DNA of 64,000 nucleotides. Origin: CBDCGJ01 sp965216645. Its GTDB lineage: Bacteria; Pseudomonadota; Alphaproteobacteria; GCA-2731375. Positions 60,902 through 64,000 of this stretch are shown in pieces. Location of the stretch: contig CBDCGJ010000006.1 in the NCBI GenBank assembly GCA_965216645.1, positions 1 to 64,000 on the forward strand, given 5' to 3'. Under the pieces are notes generated by a model that had not been told where the DNA came from, ran no database searches, and saw nothing but the letters and a program-made list of their open reading frames with translations. The position numbers and the translations under genes are program-made. Positions within the stretch are counted from its first letter, which is position 1. The number at the start of each line of letters is the position of its first letter.

Positions 60902-61828
60902 TCAGCCGAACTCGGAGCCGGCGCCGAGCGGATAGCCGCGCAGGAACGCGTCGGCGTCCATCGCCCCCTTGCCGCCGCGCTGCAGGACGGTGACGCGCAA
61001 GGCGTCACGGCCGCAAGCGACCAGCAGGCGGTCGTCGAGCAGGGTGCCCGGCGCTTTGCCGTGGCTCATTGGCTCCGGCCGGCCGCCGAGTATCTTCAAC
61101 CGCTCCCGCCCCAGCCGGGTCCAGGCGCCCGGGAAGGGAGAGAGGCCGCGGACCTGCCGGTCGATCCAGTCGGCGGGCAGCTCCCAGTCGATTTCGGTTT
61201 CCCGCCGGTCGATCTTCATGGCGTAGCCGCTCTCCCCCTCCTGCACCTGTGCGGTCAGATCGCCGGCTAGGATCGCCGGCAGGGTCTCGATCAGCAGCTC
61301 GGCGCCGAGGGTGGCCAGGCGGTCATGCAGGTCGCCGGCCGTGGTCTCGCCGGTGATCGGCGTTTCCCGGCAGGCATAGACGGGCCCCGTATCCAGACCT
61401 TCGTCCATCGCCATGAGGCAGACCCCGGTTTTCTCGTCGCCGTTCATGATGGCGCGTTGGATCGGCGCCGCGCCGCGCCATTTCGGCAGCAGGGAAGCGT
61501 GGATGTTGAGGCAGCCGAGCCGCGGCGCCGCCAGCATGTCGGCGGGCAGGATCAGGCCATAGGCCGCCACCACCGCCAGGTCGGCGCCGAGATCGGCGAA
61601 TAGCCGACGGTCGAGCGGCGTCTTGAACGAGGCCGGCGTCCGCACGGGAATCCCGGCTTCCTCGGCCAGGCGGTGCACGGGGCCGCGCCGGGTCGTCTGG
61701 CCGCGCCCGGCGCGTCGCGGGGGTTGCGAATAAACGGCCGCCATTTCGTAGCCGGCGTCGATCAGCGCCGCCAGGGCCGGGCAGGCGAAATCGGGCGTGC
61801 CCATAAAAATCAGTTTGGCTTGGCTCAT
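60902..61828 (-). CDS. fmt: Methionyl-tRNA formyltransferase
   Basis: 308 residues. KLIFMGTPDFACPALAALIDAGYEMAAVYSQPPRRAGRGQ is the N-terminus, CLNIHASLLPKWRGAAPIQRAIMNGDEKTGVCLM holds the catalytic Asn-His and the S-L-L-P motif, and MKIDRRETEIDW and LSPFPGAWTRL are in the later domain. It formylates Met-tRNA for translation start. ATG 61828 is used; an upstream ATG would overlap def. The gene follows def by 23 bp. Confidence 0.96.
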   Translation of the reverse strand: MSQAKLIFMGTPDFACPALAALIDAGYEMAAVYSQPPRRAGRGQTTRRGPVHRLAEEAGIPVRTPASFKTPLDRRLFADLGADLAVVAAYGLILPADMLAAPRLGCLNIHASLLPKWRGAAPIQRAIMNGDEKTGVCLMAMDEGLDTGPVYACRETPITGETTAGDLHDRLATLGAELLIETLPAILAGDLTAQVQEGESGYAMKIDRRETEIDWELPADWIDRQVRGLSPFPGAWTRLGRERLKILGGRPEPMSHGKAPGTLLDDRLLVACGRDALRVTVLQRGGKGAMDADAFLRGYPLGAGSEFG

Positions 61829-61851
61829 GGCAAGTCTCGACGCCGCCGAAT

Positions 61852-62370
61852 TCAAACGGCGGCCTTCTGCCGCTTCGCTTTGGTCAGCTTGCGCAGAATC
61901 ATGTTTCGCTTCACCGCCGACAAATGATCGACGAACAGCACACCTTCGAGATGGTCGAGTTCATGCTGAATGCAGCGGGCAAGCAATTCATCGGCTTTCA
62001 GACTGGCCGGCTTGCCGTCGAAGTCGAGATACTCGACCTCGATCTCGTTGGGGCGGTCGATTTCCGCGTAATGCTCCGGCAACGAAAGACAGCCCTCGTC
62101 GTAACTTACCAGATTGTCGGAAAACCAGGTGATCCGCGGATTCACCATATAGATCGGTTGGCGCGCCTCCTCCTCCTTGGCGACATCGACGACGACGATA
62201 CGCTTGGGAATACCGACCTGGATTGCCGACAGGCCGACGCCGGGCGCAGCATACATACTTTCCAGCATATCCCGCATCAGCCGACGCACCTCGTCGTCGA
62301 CCCGGTCGACGGCGCTTGAAATCCGCTTCAGGCTTTTGTCGGGGGCGGTGATGATCGGCAGCAGGGCCAT
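61852..62370 (-). CDS. def: Peptide deformylase
   Basis: 172 residues. The three signatures are GVGLSAIQVG (G-x-G-L-A-A-x-Q type), EGCLSLP and QHELDHLEG (H-E-x-D-H), the Cys and the two His binding the metal. It removes the formyl group from new proteins. Start 62370 is chosen for the family N-terminus MALLPIITAPD. It is divergent from rmuC over about 100 bp and is the first gene of def-fmt-truA. Confidence 0.96.
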   Translation of the reverse strand: MALLPIITAPDKSLKRISSAVDRVDDEVRRLMRDMLESMYAAPGVGLSAIQVGIPKRIVVVDVAKEEEARQPIYMVNPRITWFSDNLVSYDEGCLSLPEHYAEIDRPNEIEVEYLDFDGKPASLKADELLARCIQHELDHLEGVLFVDHLSAVKRNMILRKLTKAKRQKAAV

Positions 62371-62473
62371 GGGCGGTTCCCGTTGTTGAATAGAGCCGCT
62401 TGGTAATGCAGGCGCGCCGTTATCGTCAATAGCGCTATACTTCAACCGATTCGCAAGTTGGTAGGCGTTCGGT

Positions 62474-63628
62474 ATGGCGTTCATAGAGCAGATCCCGCCG
62501 GAGATCCTGATACCGGTCGGCGCGGCGGCGTTCATCGGGTTGCTGTTGTTGCTGCTTTATCTGCGTCAGGACGCGGCCCGGCGCGCGGCTGACGCGCGAA
62601 TCAGCATGCAGATGCGGGAGTTTTCGGATTCCACCCGCGCCCTGGCCGATTTGCAGCGGGAGTTCGCCGGCCGCCTGGACCAATTGTCGAGCCAGTCGAC
62701 CTCCGCCCAAGCGCAGCTGAGCCGCAGTCTGCAGGAGCGGATGGACGGGATTTCCAAGCGGGTCAGCGACAGCCTGCAGGCGAGCAGCGAGAATACGGCG
62801 AAATCCCTGGGTCGGATCGGCAAGCATCTCGAAGTCATCGACCAGGCGCAGCAGAATATCGCCGATCTCAGCGGTCAGGTGGTGGGGCTGCAGGAAATTC
62901 TCAGCAACAAGCAGGCCCGCGGCGCTTTCGGCGAGGTGCAGCTCGAAAATCTGGTGCGCGGCATTCTGCCGCCCTCGGCCTATGTCTTCCAAGCGGGATT
63001 GAGCAACAAGCGTCGGGTCGATTGCCTGATCCAACTGCCGAATCCGCCGGGGCCGATCTGCATCGACAGCAAGTTCCCGCTGGAGAGTTATCGCCAACTG
63101 CGCGACGCCGGCGACGAGGCCACACAGAAACGGGCGGCACGGGACTTCCGCCAGGCCGTCTTGAAGCATGTGAACGACATCAAGGAACGTTACATCGTGC
63201 CGGGGGAAACGGCGGAATCGGCCTTGCTGTTTTTGCCGTCGGAAGCGGTCTATGCGGAACTGCACGCGAATTTCACGGATGTGGTCGAGCAGTCCTACCG
63301 GGCCCGGGTCTGGATCGTCTCGCCGACCACATTGATGGCGACCCTGAACACGGTGCGGGCCATCCTCAAGGACGTGCGCATGCGGGAACAGGCCGGCGTC
63401 CTCCAGGCGGAAATCCAGAAGCTGATGGAAGACGTGGTGCGCCTCGACGACCGCATCGGCAAACTGCACCGCCATCTCGCCCAAGCCGACGCGGATTTGA
63501 AGCAGATCGCCACCTCCACCGGCAAGGTGATCCGCCGCGCCGAACGGATCGAGGAACTGCAATTCGACGAACCCGTCGCGGAGCAAGCGCTCGGCCACCC
63601 TCTCCCGCCGCCCCAAGCCGCGGAATAG
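62474..63628 (+). CDS. rmuC: DNA recombination protein RmuC homologue
   Basis: 384 residues. N-terminal membrane anchor (LIPVGAAAFIGLLLLLLYL), then a long coiled coil (about residues 35-140, rich in Q, L, S), then the RmuC nuclease-like core: GAFGEVQLENLVRGILPPSAYVFQ, PICIDSKFPLESYRQL, YIVPGETAESALLFLPSEAVYAELH and VWIVSPTTLMATLNTVRAILKD. The PD-(D/E)xK-type fold suggests nuclease activity linked to limiting sequence inversions. Stop 63626-63628. Confidence 0.92.
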   Translation: MAFIEQIPPEILIPVGAAAFIGLLLLLLYLRQDAARRAADARISMQMREFSDSTRALADLQREFAGRLDQLSSQSTSAQAQLSRSLQERMDGISKRVSDSLQASSENTAKSLGRIGKHLEVIDQAQQNIADLSGQVVGLQEILSNKQARGAFGEVQLENLVRGILPPSAYVFQAGLSNKRRVDCLIQLPNPPGPICIDSKFPLESYRQLRDAGDEATQKRAARDFRQAVLKHVNDIKERYIVPGETAESALLFLPSEAVYAELHANFTDVVEQSYRARVWIVSPTTLMATLNTVRAILKDVRMREQAGVLQAEIQKLMEDVVRLDDRIGKLHRHLAQADADLKQIATSTGKVIRRAERIEELQFDEPVAEQALGHPLPPPQAAE

Positions 63629-63640
63629 CCCCCGCCACCC

Positions 63641-63693
63641 AAAAAATCTCTCCGACCCCTTTTTGGATCTGTAAAAAGGGGTCGGAGGGATTT
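63641..63693. repeat. REP-like inverted repeat, locus 4
   Basis: Reversed order compared with loci 1-3: the TCTCTCCGACCCC arm comes first (63647-63659), then 17 bases later the GGGGTCGGAGGGA arm (63678-63690), with T/A runs outside each. One base differs between the arms. It lies between rmuC and a REP-associated tyrosine transposase gene starting 73 bp later, so the repeat is right next to the likely mobilising enzyme. Confidence 0.85.
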
Positions 63694-63766
63694 TATAATA
63701 TATTTAGTTTGTACTGGCTAGTAATTTTCTCTATGATTGTGCCATCACACCGTGATAGAGGCGATT

Positions 63767-64000
63767 ATGCCGAGACCACCCCGTCTGTTTTTAGAAAACG
63801 TCCCTCAGCACGTGACCCAGCGCGGCAACAATCGCCAGGATGTCTTTTTCGCACCGGCCGACGGCGATGCCTATTTGCGGTTGTTGCGGCAAGCCGCCGA
63901 ACGCTATGGCTGCGCGATCCACGCCTATGTGCTGATGACCAACCACGTCCATCTATTGGCGACACCGGCGCGCACGGACAGCCTACCGAAGACGATGCGT
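63767..64000 (+). CDS. REP-associated tyrosine transposase (Y1-type), partial at window edge
   Basis: The first 78 codons: MPRPPRLFLENVPQHVTQRG, NNRQDVFFAPADGDAYLRLL, ... YVLMTNHVHLLATPARTDSL. NHVHLL contains the H-x-H of the HUH nuclease motif. The N-terminus R-P-P-R-L-F-L-x-x-V-P-x-H-V-T-Q-R-G is typical of the RAYT/IS200-like single-strand transposases. The catalytic Tyr should lie further right, outside the window. No upstream frame break is seen. RAYTs are linked to REP palindromes (established), and the GGGGTCGGAGGGA repeat lies directly upstream. Confidence 0.9.
   Translation, partial: MPRPPRLFLENVPQHVTQRGNNRQDVFFAPADGDAYLRLLRQAAERYGCAIHAYVLMTNHVHLLATPARTDSLPKTMR

Overview
The window is high-GC DNA from an alphaproteobacterium, most likely a Rhodospirillales-type lineage (inference). 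Support comes from gene content and order: accB-accC-aat followed by DUF2155, MlaD and NDUFA12 genes, a ThiS-ThiG fusion, a DUF2336 protein, and the origin-proximal block rpmH-rnpA-yidD-yidC-engB-argB. A canonical parS sequence at 29.4 kb also fits a chromosomal, origin-side location.

Layout. 0-6.5 kb: housekeeping genes (YegD-like Hsp70, DsbA-fold isomerase, DUF3750, thiSG, aroQ, accB, accC) broken by many single-base indels. Almost all are one extra base in a short run, which looks like sequence error and not decay. 6.5-9.1 kb: aat facing an NDUFA12-mlaD-methyltransferase-DUF2155 operon. 9.3-19.9 kb: a secreted protein, then a catabolic or acyl-CoA set (D-aminoacylase-like and ACMSD-like amidohydrolases, two MaoC proteins, CoA transferase, enoyl-CoA hydratase), followed by MOSC, DUF3108, VOC and MeaB. 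20.1-27.8 kb: paired M16 peptidases, pgi, mutL and a DUF427-adenylate cyclase fusion. 27.8-32.9 kb: an insertion-sequence zone (IS5-like and IS110) around ppa, an MFS transporter and parS.

32.9-45.1 kb is an accessory region. It holds DM13, PNPOx-like and Baeyer-Villiger monooxygenase genes, two 328-residue paralogues of unknown function flanking a TPR protein, an Fe-S protein, DUF2817, an SDR, a flavin monooxygenase, a 260-bp MITE-like element and OsmC. 45.4-49.7 kb is the rpmH-to-argB block. 49.7-53.5 kb carries a membrane-anchored metzincin-like protease, an RTX protein and a complete IS630 element. 53.5-63.6 kb is again core: DUF2336, a GGDEF protein, a HAD nucleotidase, dapD, dapE, truA, fmt, def and rmuC.

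Small repeats are prominent. A 93-bp inverted-end repeat occurs three times (one copy cut by the window edge). A REP-like family built on GGGGTCGGAGGGA occurs at four loci, the last beside the start of a REP-associated tyrosine transposase running off the right edge. Two GGGTC/GACCC palindromes lie beside truA. A further palindromic repeat has been split by the IS110 element. No tRNA, rRNA or CRISPR array was seen. The best candidates for something undescribed are the duplicated 328-aa/TPR locus, the two-domain metzincin-like protein, the DUF427-cyclase fusion, and the repeat/transposase relationships.
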